Assembly (NCBI GenBank): GCA_036508555.1 | Contig: DATCHD010000065.1 | Span: forward strand, 1-9,322 | Direction of reading: 5' to 3' | DNA length: 9,322 nt | Origin: CAINVV01 sp036508555 | GTDB taxonomy: Bacteria; Bacteroidota; Bacteroidia; Bacteroidales; Prolixibacteraceae | Notes under the pieces: generated by a model | Databases searched by the model: none | Told to the model about the DNA's origin: nothing | The model's input: the letters and a program-made list of their open reading frames with translations, nothing else | Translations under genes and position numbers: made by a program | Shown: one piece after another, positions 1 through 7,005 of the stretch | Layout: each line of letters opens with the position of its first letter | Numbering within the stretch: the first letter of the stretch is position 1

Positions 1-302
1 CCTGCCATACCTTTGCCTCCGGTTATGACCTGAGGGTGAAAGAGGAGTACGAACGTACCTGGGGAAAGTTCGGAGACATCATCGGATTCAACTATCTCAG
101 AGGCATTCACCTGAATGATTCAAAGAAGGAGCTGGGATCCAGGGTCGATCGTCATGATAATGTTGGGAAAGGCTTGATTGGCATCGAACTCTTCAAAATG
201 GTGATGCAGGACGATCGGTTAAACCATATTCCGATCATCCTGGAAACACCGGATGAGACGCTTTGGGCAGAAGAGATCGGGTTGCTAAGAAGTTTTGAGT
301 AG
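1..302 (+). CDS. nfo: Endonuclease IV (apurinic/apyrimidinic endonuclease), 3' part only
   Basis: C-terminal 99 codons of an AP endonuclease of the Nfo/EndoIV family (TIM barrel, three zinc ions), which cuts the DNA backbone 5' of abasic sites in base-excision repair. The gene enters from the left edge with the open frame at position 3, and the stop is TAG at 300-302. The visible part starts in the family motif (D)TCHTFASGYD and holds HLNDSK, the block SRVDRHDNVGKG and ILETP. Numbering from the first complete codon, His2, His36, Asp49/His51 and Glu81 correspond to the metal ligands H182, H216, D229/H231 and E261 of the E. coli enzyme. The end shortly after ILETP is normal for the family, so the 3' end is intact. 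It is convergent with the esterase gene, separated by REP-like palindromes. The GTG at 36 is internal, not the start. Confidence 0.96.
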   Translation, partial: CHTFASGYDLRVKEEYERTWGKFGDIIGFNYLRGIHLNDSKKELGSRVDRHDNVGKGLIGIELFKMVMQDDRLNHIPIILETPDETLWAEEIGLLRSFE

Positions 303-320
303 ACTGGGCCATGTTGATGA

Positions 321-427
321 CCCTCGTTTGCAACGAAAAATGCTGTTAACCCTCGTTTGCAACGAGGGTTAGCGGGGTGATCCCTCGTTGCAAACGAGGG
401 ATAGCGGGTTGCAAACGAGGGATAGCG
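321..427. repeat. Cluster of REP-like palindromes, CCCTCGTT-TGC-AACGAGGG type
   Basis: The element CCCTCGTTTGCAACGAGGG and its reverse complement recur in this convergent intergenic space. A complete palindrome lies at 349-369 (arms ACCCTCGTT/AACGAGGGT, loop TGC) and another at 381-401 (arms TCCCTCGTT/AACGAGGGA, loop GCA). There is also a half copy at 321-336 that loses its right arm after AACGA, and a half copy at about 408-427 that lacks its left arm. Three of the copies are followed by a short TAGCGGG/TAGCG-like tail. The full copies are in opposite orientation, so the region can form alternative hairpins. This is the architecture of bacterial REP/BIME elements mobilised by RAYT (Y1-type) transposases. 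No such transposase is in the window, so the class assignment is inference. The hairpins could also act as a bidirectional end for nfo and esterase transcripts. Confidence 0.75.
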
Positions 428-447
428 AGTCCGTTGGTGAAAGTTTG

Positions 448-470
448 CCAGCGGATTGCAAATCCGCTGG
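448..470. repeat. Second, different REP-like palindrome with the same TTGCAAA core
   Basis: A perfect 10-bp inverted repeat (arms CCAGCGGATT and AATCCGCTGG, loop GCA) lies 25 bp after the CCCTCGTT-type cluster. Its arms differ completely from the neighbours, but the core GATTGCAAATC keeps the central TTGCAAA and it is followed by the same AGCGAG-type tail. It looks like a second REP subfamily at the same site. It sits 18 bp before the esterase stop codon and could serve as its hairpin terminator, although no T-tract follows. Confidence 0.65.
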
Positions 471-488
471 AGCGAGATCTGTATCGGC

Positions 489-1952
489 TTATTTTTCTGT
501 AATTCCCTTCCATTTATCGGTCCGGAAAGGATCGACCGGCAGTCCTTCGCTGTTGTAGAGATTCAGGTCATCCGGGTTGTTGGCCCAGCCATAGCGGACG
601 GCAACAGGAGCATCAACTTCACTTGAGTAAACCTGTATGGTATTGGGTCCGGTAACGGTCGCCTTTGCCCAGCGAAATTTATGGTCGTTACCAGCAATGT
701 TAAATCCCTTCACATAGCTGTATTTGTCTTTCACCTTGAAACCACTTCCGACGTGGCTAAAGGTTAAATCTATCTTGTTACCGTTGATCTTCATGTCGCT
801 GAAGACCGGTCCCAGGTTTTCAATATTCTGGTGATAAGCGACTTTCAAAGCAGAGAGTGCCAGCCTTTTGCCTACCGTCTGTTTGTCTTTGGGGTGAATA
901 TCCAAAGCATCGCCGATATCAATGGCAGAGGCCATCCCGGTATTTGGAAACGAGAGGGTCATGGTCTGAGCTTCCCGCAGCTCTGCCCAATTGCTTTCTG
1001 AAGGTACACTGTCTGCTTTCATGTAATTGGCAAGTTGTACAAAGAGGAAGGGGAAGTCACCCTGTTCCCATTTCGTCCTCCAGTCCTTAATCATATCCGG
1101 AAAGACCCGGCGGTACTGAAAAGCCCTGCCGGCGTTGCTTTCGCCCTGGTACCAGATCGCACCCTTGATGCCATAAGGAACCAACGGATTGATCATTCCG
1201 TTATACAGGAGGGTGGGATAGTTGTTTGGTCCCAATTTTTTCTCATTTTTTTTGTTGTAATCGGCAATATTCACAGTTTTCAGCTCCTCGAGCTTTGCGG
1301 CAAAATCGGGATCTTTGGCGATAGTTTCCGGGCTGATCCATGTTTCTGCCACGGTACCACCCCATGAAGTATGGATCAGTCCGATCGGAACCTTCAGCTT
1401 CTGATACAATTCACGTCCAAAGAAATACGCTACCGCGGAAAACTTCGGCGACGAGACGGGTGAACATTGCCACCATTCTCCCTCTTCCAGATTCTCCTGT
1501 GGCTTTTCGGCCATTCTTTTTTTGACAGTAAACAGCCTGATCTCGGGATAATCTGAGGCGGCAATTTCAGCTTGCGCGTTGATGGCTGATGATAGAGCGA
1601 ACTCCATATTCGACTGACCGGAGCATACCCAAACCTCACCTATCAGGATGTTTTCAATGGTCCGGAGGTTCTTTCCTTTGACCACCATATTATAAGGACC
1701 ACCATAATTCATCGGTTGCAGGGTGACTTTCCACTTGCCATCTTTTCCGGCTTTCGTGGTAACAGTTTTGTTGTTGAAAGTAACGCTGACCTTTTCTTTT
1801 GGGGATGCCCATCCCCAAACGGGAATAGGTATGCCCTGCTGTAAGACCATGTTGCTGTTGAAGAGGAGAGGTAGCGTAACCTGCGCATTCGCGAAGGTGC
1901 TGACAAACAGCAGGATAAACAGTATTTGCCAGATTTTGAAAGAGGTTCTCAT
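489..1952 (-). CDS. Secreted sialate O-acetylesterase (SASA family, SGNH hydrolase)
   Basis: A 487-residue exported esterase expected to remove O-acetyl groups from sialic acids or similar glycans, which lets sialidases and other glycosidases act on host or environmental glycans. Residues 1-23 form a signal peptide (basic start, hydrophobic stretch WQILFILLFVSTF, then ANA before Q24), and no lipobox cysteine is present. Residues about 27-105 form the N-terminal beta domain seen in this family (LFNSNMVLQQGIPIPVWGWA). The catalytic block follows: nucleophile motif GQSNM with Ser114, HTSWGGT near 194-200, WYQGESNAG near 268-275, and the acid/base motif DIHP with Asp351 and His353. Length is normal for single-domain bacterial members. 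The start at 1950-1952 is set by the signal peptide. It is divergent from the creatininase-family gene (122 bp to that gene's chosen start) and has no sialidase or transporter next to it here. Exact acyl substrate is not shown by sequence. Confidence 0.93.
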   Translation of the reverse strand: MRTSFKIWQILFILLFVSTFANAQVTLPLLFNSNMVLQQGIPIPVWGWASPKEKVSVTFNNKTVTTKAGKDGKWKVTLQPMNYGGPYNMVVKGKNLRTIENILIGEVWVCSGQSNMEFALSSAINAQAEIAASDYPEIRLFTVKKRMAEKPQENLEEGEWWQCSPVSSPKFSAVAYFFGRELYQKLKVPIGLIHTSWGGTVAETWISPETIAKDPDFAAKLEELKTVNIADYNKKNEKKLGPNNYPTLLYNGMINPLVPYGIKGAIWYQGESNAGRAFQYRRVFPDMIKDWRTKWEQGDFPFLFVQLANYMKADSVPSESNWAELREAQTMTLSFPNTGMASAIDIGDALDIHPKDKQTVGKRLALSALKVAYHQNIENLGPVFSDMKINGNKIDLTFSHVGSGFKVKDKYSYVKGFNIAGNDHKFRWAKATVTGPNTIQVYSSEVDAPVAVRYGWANNPDDLNLYNSEGLPVDPFRTDKWKGITEK

Positions 1953-2074
1953 AATTTATTTAGTTTGAAAACTTTATGTGAACGAAAATAACCATAATAT
2001 TTAAAACTTCTTCGATTGCCTGTTTATTCTTATGATTCAAATTGATTTACTTTGTGAGACAAATTAATAAAGTC

Positions 2075-2836
2075 ATGCGGTCATTTGTATTGGAAGAGAC
2101 GAACTGGAGAGCTGTAAAAGGGAATGCCCCTGAAGTAGCCATTCTGCCCTGGGGTGCTATGGAGGCGCACAATTTTCATTTGCCCTACGGAACGGATAAT
2201 TATATTGCGGGCAGGTTAGCCGAAGAAAGTGCCAGGCTGGCCATCGAAAAAGGTGCAAAGGTGATGGTTCTTCCGGTAATTCCTTATGGCGTGAATACCG
2301 GACAGCCGGATATCACGCTGGATATGAACCTTAATCCGGGTACGCAGTTTATGATATTAAAAGACCTGCTGACTGTCCTCAACCGGCAGTCTGTCAGGAA
2401 ATTCGTGATCATGAATACCCACGGGGGGAATGATTTCAAACAGCATATCAGGGAATTGAATCTATTGTTTCCGGAGATGTTCCTGATGCAGTGCAACTGG
2501 TTTAAGATGCCCGGATTTGAGCAATTTTTCGAGGACCTTGGCGAGCACGCGGGAGAAGTTGAAACGAGTCTGATGATGCACTTGTTTCCTGAGTTGGTTA
2601 TGCCGCTCGAAACAGCTGGCAAAGGGCATGCCAAAAAATTCAGGGTACAAGCCTTGAATCAGGGTTGGGCTTGGGCCGAAAGGCGATGGAGTCAGGTGAC
2701 TGAAGATACCGGCATTGGCAATCCTGGTAAGGCTACAGCAGAGAAAGGTAAGGTTTTCTTCGAATATCTGACGGTAAAAATCGCTGACTTTTTAGTAGAA
2801 CTGGACCAAGCTAACCTGAAGGATTTGTACAAATAA
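2075..2836 (+). CDS. Creatininase-family metal-dependent amidohydrolase
   Basis: A 253-residue cytoplasmic protein of the creatininase/creatinine amidohydrolase fold, a family of two-metal hydrolases that open cyclic amides and related C-N bonds (creatinine, or the formamide intermediate of riboflavin/F420 synthesis in other members). Motifs seen: PWGAMEAHNFHLPYGTD at 25-41 with likely metal ligands Glu30, His32 and Asp41; NTHGGND at 114-120 with His116; GEHAGEVETS at 156-165, the family's HAGExET block; and GNPGKATAEKG near 215-225. All core residues are present, so it should be active, but creatinine itself need not be the substrate. The frame is open back to TTG 2042, but ATG 2075 begins the family's usual N-terminus (MRSFVLEETNW). 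A weak -7-like element TTACTTTG (one mismatch to TAnnTTTG) lies at 2046-2053. It ends 8 bp before the convergent SNF2 gene's stop, with no terminator visible between them. Confidence 0.9.
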   Translation: MRSFVLEETNWRAVKGNAPEVAILPWGAMEAHNFHLPYGTDNYIAGRLAEESARLAIEKGAKVMVLPVIPYGVNTGQPDITLDMNLNPGTQFMILKDLLTVLNRQSVRKFVIMNTHGGNDFKQHIRELNLLFPEMFLMQCNWFKMPGFEQFFEDLGEHAGEVETSLMMHLFPELVMPLETAGKGHAKKFRVQALNQGWAWAERRWSQVTEDTGIGNPGKATAEKGKVFFEYLTVKIADFLVELDQANLKDLYK

Positions 2837-2844
2837 TTTGAAAT

Positions 2845-5490
2845 TTAGAATATGGGAAGTTTGAACCTCATTACCACTTCTCCTGTCTGTTTGTTCACTT
2901 CAATAGTTTGGTTTTCGAGGCCGAGATCTTTTCCGGTTGACATTTTAAAAAGCCCGGCTAGAAATTGCATTCCATTGTTCATCACCTGCTCAATCTCCTG
3001 CGCTTTCTCTTCCTGATGTTTTATCGCTTCAGTATTTTCGGGGAGAGAGGCTATCGGTTCGACTTCTTCTATCTCTTCGAGGAGGTCAATAGTTTCAGGT
3101 TCAGGCAGGTTCTCTGCTGTTAGCATCACCTCATGGTCGAAATCCAGGGATGGTTCCTGCTTTTCCGCTCTTTCGGTTTCAGCGATAAACTCTTCCAGTT
3201 GCTGGATGAACTGTGAGCGTCCTTTCGTTGAAAAATCGACAGAATTGGTTTTGCTTTCTGCGTCCAGGACGCCATCAAACAGGTTTTGTTTTACCAACAA
3301 CCCAGCAGCGATCTGCTGTTCGATCGAGTTACGTGTGATAAAATTAAAAATAGTCAGCTTATTGCTTTTTTGACCAAGCCGGTCGATGCGCCCTATCCGC
3401 TGGTTCTTTTTTGCCGGGTTCCAGGGAAGTTCAAAATTGATCAAAGTGTTGGCAACCTGAAGGTTCAGTCCGGTACCGCCCGCTTCGGTCGATAAAAATA
3501 TTTTGCAATGCGGATTGGTCTCGAATTTCCTGATAAGATCCCCGCGAAGTTTTACCGGCACAGATCCGTTGAGTTCTGTAAATCCGATGTTATTTTCGCG
3601 CAAAATATGTCCGATCAGCTTGTGTACCTTCACCCACTCAGAAAAGATGATAATTTTAGCATCGGAATTGACCACATCCAATTTTTCGAGCAGTATATAC
3701 TTTAGTTCTTCTAATTTAGGTGACTCATTGGTCTCTTCGTCAATTAAATAAGTCGAATCGCAAACCATCCTCATACTGGCGAGAAGGAGCTGCAATTTTT
3801 GCAAGTCGTATGGGGTCAGAAATTTTTTACGGATAATAGTTGCAATTCCCTTTGTATAAGAAGCGTGATATTCAGCCTGTAACGGGGAGAGGTTGACAGG
3901 TACATTTATTTGTTGAACATTTGGTAACTGATCGAGTACTTTACGTTTTTCGCGCCGGATCAGTATTGGTTCGAGCTGTTTATTCAGTTTTTGCAGGTTG
4001 TAATACCCGTTGATTTTGTTGTGCTTTTCGGGGTCGAAGAGGCAGTGTTGGTAAGAGAACTCCCAAAGTGGACCAAAGAAATTAGGATTGATAGCGCTTA
4101 CGATGGAGAAAATATCGATCAACCTGTTCTCAATCGGCGTGCCTGTGATGATAAGCACATGTTTAAACTGCAATCTACGGATAGAGGAGGCCGTTTTGGT
4201 TTCAAAGTTTTTGATCCGTTGAGCCTCATCGAGGATCAAAAAATCGAATCCTGCCTTATTGAGCGCCAAATGGTCGCGTAGAATGGTTTCGTAATTGACA
4301 ATAAAAAAGAAGTGATCATTGTCGAGATACTGTTTTTCCCTTTCGTCAGGAAATCCCTGGATGATTAATGCCTTTTCATCGGAGAATTTTTCAATCTCTT
4401 TTTTCCACTGTTCTTTAAGTGAGGCGGGACAAACTACCAGCGTCTTTTTAAAATCAAAGATCCTCTTTTTCAGAACTGCTGCTCCAATGGCCTGGATTGT
4501 TTTTCCCAAACCCATATCATCGGCAATAATGGCAGCTTTACGAAATAAGGCGAAATCGATCCCATCTTTTTGGTAGGGGTAAAGTTCTCCTTTAATTGGC
4601 TTATAATCAGGTTGATAACCTAACTTTAAGTTTTGAAGCATTTCTTCTTCAAAGGCTGTTTCAATTTTCTCCTGCACTTCACGACGAATTCGTATGCGCG
4701 TAAATTCAACTGATTCCTGAATAAAACCTAAAAATATTTTTAGTTCGGAATCCTCAATGAACGAAGAATTCTTAAAGTACTTTGTCAGTAAAAGTTGCTC
4801 TTCAATCTGTAATCGCGAAGGGTAGTGCCAAGTGATTTTATACTCATTGAGCGGATCACAGTATATTTCGATAAAAGGATAGGTTTTACTTAATCTGTCG
4901 AACAAGGCCTTGTCTTCTTTTAATTTTCTGAATGCGTACATGATATGTTTGGTTGTACCGAGTTTGTTCAACCGTGAATCCATACTGTCGCTGTATCCAG
5001 TTTCATTTTTGAAGTCGCGCAGAAAAACTTTGTATTTGATACCGTGTTCGTTGGTGAGTAGGTGGTCTCCATGGATATTTGATGCCCATTTGATCCGGTA
5101 GTTTGCTTTTTCGGCTTTTTGAAGGCGTTCGAGCATTACCCGTTTGATCATCCCTTCGCGGGAATATTTTTTATGTTCGACAGTCTCTTTGGGATCAAGG
5201 AGGTGTAGTTCATTTTCAACCTGGAGCAAACAAGCATAAGAATAGCGGTCCCATCCTGGAGAATCTCCATCTTTGGTTGGGATTATATCTTCATCAAATA
5301 CCCGCAGTGCATATTCGACTTGTCCCTCTTCGCTTTGCGTATCAATGATCAGTTCGAACAGAACGGCCGATTGGGACAAAACCTGGCAGCCGTTATTATT
5401 GAATATAATTTCACCAATAGAACGCTCCGTTTTATCCAAATGTTTTTGAAGCTTTTTAATTTTCTGCGTGATCAATAATCTGATGGGCAT
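2845..5490 (-). CDS. SNF2-family DEAD/DEAH-type helicase/translocase
   Basis: An 881-residue ATPase of superfamily 2, Swi2/Snf2 class, expected to move along double-stranded DNA or remodel protein-DNA complexes. All motor motifs are intact: I, DDMGLGKT at 324-331; Ia, VCPASLKEQW near 353-362; II, DEAQ at 421-424; III, TGTPIENR at 449-456; IV, IIFSEW at 614-619; V, STEAGGTGLNLQ at 667-678; VI, QRIGRIDRLGQ at 697-707. The 300 residues before the motor carry no motif I recognise. The tail from about 760 to 840 is rich in Glu, followed by a conserved-looking end (TGEVVMRFKLPIF). No nuclease, SWIM or methylase domain is visible. It lies 130 bp downstream of the RES toxin in the same direction but has its own TAnnTTTG element, so it may be a separate unit. 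Chromosomal SNF2 proteins of this size are common in Bacteroidota; a role in defence is only suggested by the neighbours. Confidence 0.93.
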   Translation of the reverse strand: MPIRLLITQKIKKLQKHLDKTERSIGEIIFNNNGCQVLSQSAVLFELIIDTQSEEGQVEYALRVFDEDIIPTKDGDSPGWDRYSYACLLQVENELHLLDPKETVEHKKYSREGMIKRVMLERLQKAEKANYRIKWASNIHGDHLLTNEHGIKYKVFLRDFKNETGYSDSMDSRLNKLGTTKHIMYAFRKLKEDKALFDRLSKTYPFIEIYCDPLNEYKITWHYPSRLQIEEQLLLTKYFKNSSFIEDSELKIFLGFIQESVEFTRIRIRREVQEKIETAFEEEMLQNLKLGYQPDYKPIKGELYPYQKDGIDFALFRKAAIIADDMGLGKTIQAIGAAVLKKRIFDFKKTLVVCPASLKEQWKKEIEKFSDEKALIIQGFPDEREKQYLDNDHFFFIVNYETILRDHLALNKAGFDFLILDEAQRIKNFETKTASSIRRLQFKHVLIITGTPIENRLIDIFSIVSAINPNFFGPLWEFSYQHCLFDPEKHNKINGYYNLQKLNKQLEPILIRREKRKVLDQLPNVQQINVPVNLSPLQAEYHASYTKGIATIIRKKFLTPYDLQKLQLLLASMRMVCDSTYLIDEETNESPKLEELKYILLEKLDVVNSDAKIIIFSEWVKVHKLIGHILRENNIGFTELNGSVPVKLRGDLIRKFETNPHCKIFLSTEAGGTGLNLQVANTLINFELPWNPAKKNQRIGRIDRLGQKSNKLTIFNFITRNSIEQQIAAGLLVKQNLFDGVLDAESKTNSVDFSTKGRSQFIQQLEEFIAETERAEKQEPSLDFDHEVMLTAENLPEPETIDLLEEIEEVEPIASLPENTEAIKHQEEKAQEIEQVMNNGMQFLAGLFKMSTGKDLGLENQTIEVNKQTGEVVMRFKLPIF

Positions 5491-5519
5491 ATTTTGTTTT
5501 GATTCTGGTTTTCGAATTC

Positions 5520-5527
5520 CAAATATA
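5520..5527 (-). promoter_or_regulatory. Probable promoter -7 element of the SNF2 gene
   Basis: On the minus strand TATATTTG matches the Bacteroidota -7 consensus TAnnTTTG exactly. It lies 29 bp upstream of the SNF2 ATG, giving a leader of roughly 20-25 nt. No TTTG/TTG -33 element appears at the usual 17-23 bp spacing (the nearest, at 5557-5560, is 29 bp away), so the support is partial. Confidence 0.5.
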
Positions 5528-5620
5528 CATGAAGTTAATTAAAAATGAGAACGCTCCAAAATGGCGATGCGCGTTGGGTCAAGGAATATCAAACAAATTG
5601 AACCTGATCAATGTCTGGCT

Positions 5621-6070
5621 TTACAAGAGTCTGATATCCCAAACAAAATCCTCAACATTTTTTAAAACAATATTTGTAGAAAACGAAGGATGGTTGGTAT
5701 TGATTATATAATTGAATTCTTGTGATATTAGTGCTGAAGGTACTTTTAAAACAAGTGATTCCATAAAATTGTACCATTGTGAGCCAATTTCCTGGAGTTC
5801 AACATATGAATCAATTGATTTCCAGTTATCAGGCAAATTTTCCAGGTTTATTTCTTGGATAGATAGCAAATCCGTTATCGTGATAGTTAACAATTTATAA
5901 GGACTGGATAGATTGATGGCTGAACGGTGTGCAACTGTTTCCAACGTTGAGAGAGATCTGCTGCCACCGGTATAAATCACAAACTGATCTTTTTTGTTCC
6001 ATCGGTTAGCAGCTCCCGAGGCCTTGAGGGAATGAGCATATTTTTCACGGCAAATTTTAAAAACTTCCAT
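5621..6070 (-). CDS. RES-domain toxin (NAD+-consuming) of an Xre/RES toxin-antitoxin pair
   Basis: A 149-residue single-domain protein of the RES family, whose studied members (MbcT, Res) destroy cellular NAD+ and stop growth unless bound by their Xre/MbcA-type antitoxin. The family pattern is visible: the block AANRWNKKDQFVIYTGGSRS holds Arg23 and Tyr33, then SLSTLETVAH with Glu44, then VPSALI with Ser112, then the EFNYIINTNHPSF block at about 118-130. These Arg, Tyr, Glu and Ser residues are the ones expected in the NAD+ pocket. Length is normal for the family. The start ATG at 6068-6070 is two nucleotides after the antitoxin's TAA, so the two genes are almost certainly co-transcribed and translationally coupled, antitoxin first as is usual for this class. 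Base composition is more AT-rich than in the metabolic genes to the left. NAD+ consumption is known for the family and inferred here. Confidence 0.9.
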   Translation of the reverse strand: MEVFKICREKYAHSLKASGAANRWNKKDQFVIYTGGSRSLSTLETVAHRSAINLSSPYKLLTITITDLLSIQEINLENLPDNWKSIDSYVELQEIGSQWYNFMESLVLKVPSALISQEFNYIINTNHPSFSTNIVLKNVEDFVWDIRLL

Positions 6071-6072
6071 GG

Positions 6073-6507
6073 TTATACATTATCTCCATATTCAATAGCA
6101 ACCAATTGATCGTCTATAAACTTGATGCCGATAATGGTATCAAGGAAATCCTTTGGAGGTATATTGTCAAGGAAACGGTTTTTTGTTTGTAGCCATTTGT
6201 CAAAATTCTCTTTAGACTCAAAAACATCTGTTCCATGCTTATAGAGGGAAATGATTAACACAAGATGCTCTTTGATATTGTCTTTTAATATACTTTCCGG
6301 TTTTCGGTAAGCCCTTAATGTCTTTGGATTTATATTTAACCAGGAGGAAATAATCTCATCATTTAATGTAGTTATTTCCTTTAAGTAGTTTAAATATTGC
6401 CAGTTTACATTATTTTTCCTTAAATAAAAGAGGATATTTGTAAAATTGCCAATTTCAGGAATAGCGGCAAAATTCGCAACGCATGTCTGTTTTTCTAAAG
6501 TATCCAT
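6073..6507 (-). CDS. Xre/MbcA/ParS-type antitoxin (DUF2384) partner of the RES toxin
   Basis: A 144-residue antitoxin that should bind and block the RES toxin and repress the shared promoter. The middle part (about 45-72, NDEIISSWLNINPKTLRAYRKPE) fits the helix-turn-helix of the Xre/MbcA group. The C-terminal part (about 85-141) is the toxin-binding DUF2384 domain, with the family pattern of a Gly-x-x-x-Phe segment (HGTDVFESKENFDKWLQT), N-x-x-L, a Pro before DFLDT, then IIG and a closing IEYGD. Residues 1-40 look like a variable dimerisation extension. The ATG at 6505-6507 follows a canonical -33/-7 promoter by a short leader, which fixes the start. TAA at 6073-6075 is directly followed by CC and the toxin ATG. 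Autoregulation is inferred from the palindrome overlapping its promoter. Confidence 0.87.
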   Translation of the reverse strand: MDTLEKQTCVANFAAIPEIGNFTNILFYLRKNNVNWQYLNYLKEITTLNDEIISSWLNINPKTLRAYRKPESILKDNIKEHLVLIISLYKHGTDVFESKENFDKWLQTKNRFLDNIPPKDFLDTIIGIKFIDDQLVAIEYGDNV

Positions 6508-6510
6508 AGA

Positions 6511-6536
6511 TTTTTTTTATCAAAGATAAGAAAAAA
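6511..6536. promoter_or_regulatory. Candidate autoregulatory operator of the Xre/RES operon
   Basis: An imperfect palindrome centred on the AAA at 6522-6524. The inner arms TTATC/GATAA are perfect and extend outward into a T-run facing an A-run with one mismatch (the G at 6530). It overlaps the -7 element and the predicted start of transcription of the antitoxin gene, the place where self-repressing antitoxins usually bind. Because the outer arms are homopolymeric, the symmetry is only partly informative. Confidence 0.4.
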
Positions 6537-6549
6537 TACCTGAATCAAA
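6521..6549 (-). promoter_or_regulatory. Promoter of the Xre/RES toxin-antitoxin operon
   Basis: The minus strand has TTTG (6546-6549), a 17-bp spacer, and TATCTTTG (6521-6528), an exact match to TAnnTTTG. Spacing fits the Bacteroidota housekeeping sigma consensus. The antitoxin ATG follows 13 bp after the -7 element, implying a very short or nearly leaderless transcript. Confidence 0.7.
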
Positions 6550-6585
6550 CAGTAAATTTACCGGAATTAATCGAAAGAGATTTCG

Positions 6586-6924
6586 CTATTTTTCTTTTGG
6601 CACCAATTCGAAATTGAATAAATCCGACAGTGGCACATTTAGGGTTCTTGCCAGGGTAAAAACAGTACTTAAGGTTGGGTTGATTCTGGCGGTTTCGATT
6701 CGAGCAATTTGGCTTAAAGTTATCCCTGATTCAAAGGAGAGTTGACTCTGTGTATAACCTTCCCTTTTTCGAATCTTCTTCAGTTGAAGAGCAAATGCCT
6801 TAATGCCTTCAATGTCAAATATTAATTGTCGATCACTTTGCTGCTCTGGAGTTATAGCAGCAAGTTTTATAGAAGAATAATCTTTACTGCGTAAAAAAAA
6901 TGCCCCCCCATTTTTGGAGGGCAT
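6586..6924 (-). CDS. XRE-family HTH regulator with an anomalous 5' end
   Basis: A 112-residue frame whose residues about 43-103 form a clear XRE/Cro-C1 helix-turn-helix domain: LKKIRKREGYTQSQLSFESGI, then TLSQIARIETARINPTLSTVFTLARTLNVPLSDLF. It should be a small DNA-binding repressor or orphan antitoxin-like protein. The 5' end is odd. The only ATG/GTG/TTG before the domain is at 6922-6924, inside the terminator hairpin of the upstream lipoprotein unit, and an in-frame TAA lies just before it at 6928-6930. The first residues, MPSKNGGAFFL, are thus translated from a hairpin and a T-run and are unlikely to be a natural N-terminus. Residues about 13-40 (SKDYSSIKLAAITPEQQSD onward) read as ordinary coding sequence. 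Either a rare start (ATT or ATA) is used, or the gene has lost its true 5' end. It lies 78 bp upstream of the antitoxin gene, with no TAnnTTTG element before it. Confidence 0.62.
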   Translation of the reverse strand: MPSKNGGAFFLRSKDYSSIKLAAITPEQQSDRQLIFDIEGIKAFALQLKKIRKREGYTQSQLSFESGITLSQIARIETARINPTLSTVFTLARTLNVPLSDLFNFELVPKEK

Positions 6925-6929
6925 TTTTT
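6893..6929 (-). terminator. Strong intrinsic terminator of the fimbrillin-like lipoprotein unit
   Basis: In the minus-strand RNA the hairpin has arms TGCCCTCC and GGGGGGCA (one U-G wobble) with a 7-nt loop, flanked by A and U runs. It is followed by eight U residues (6893-6900). The A-run on the other side gives it bidirectional form, but no plus-strand gene needs it. It lies 76 bp after the lipoprotein stop codon and overlaps the only ATG of the XRE gene. Confidence 0.88.
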
Positions 6930-7005
6930 AAATAAATCAACTAACCAAATGCTGTTGCAGTCCGGCAATAAGCAAAGCATGGGTTGACGATTCCGAAAAG
7001 GTGGA

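Noticed and set aside
321..470. CRISPR-like repeats between nfo and the esterase gene.
   Set aside because: The units alternate in orientation, are partly truncated, lie at irregular spacing and there are no uniform spacers or cas genes. REP-like palindromes explain them better.
857..1968. Several open frames on both strands within the esterase gene.
   Set aside because: They are out-of-frame shadows of a gene with intact signal peptide and catalytic motifs.
2042..2074. Longer start (TTG 2042) for the creatininase-family protein.
   Set aside because: The extra residues IYFVRQINKV have no counterpart in the family, and the stretch overlaps a -7-like element. ATG 2075 gives the usual N-terminus.
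6931..7000. Weak stem around ATGCTGTTGC and GCAATAAGC after the lipoprotein gene.
   Set aside because: Imperfect and without a T-run. The adjacent strong hairpin at 6893-6929 already explains termination.
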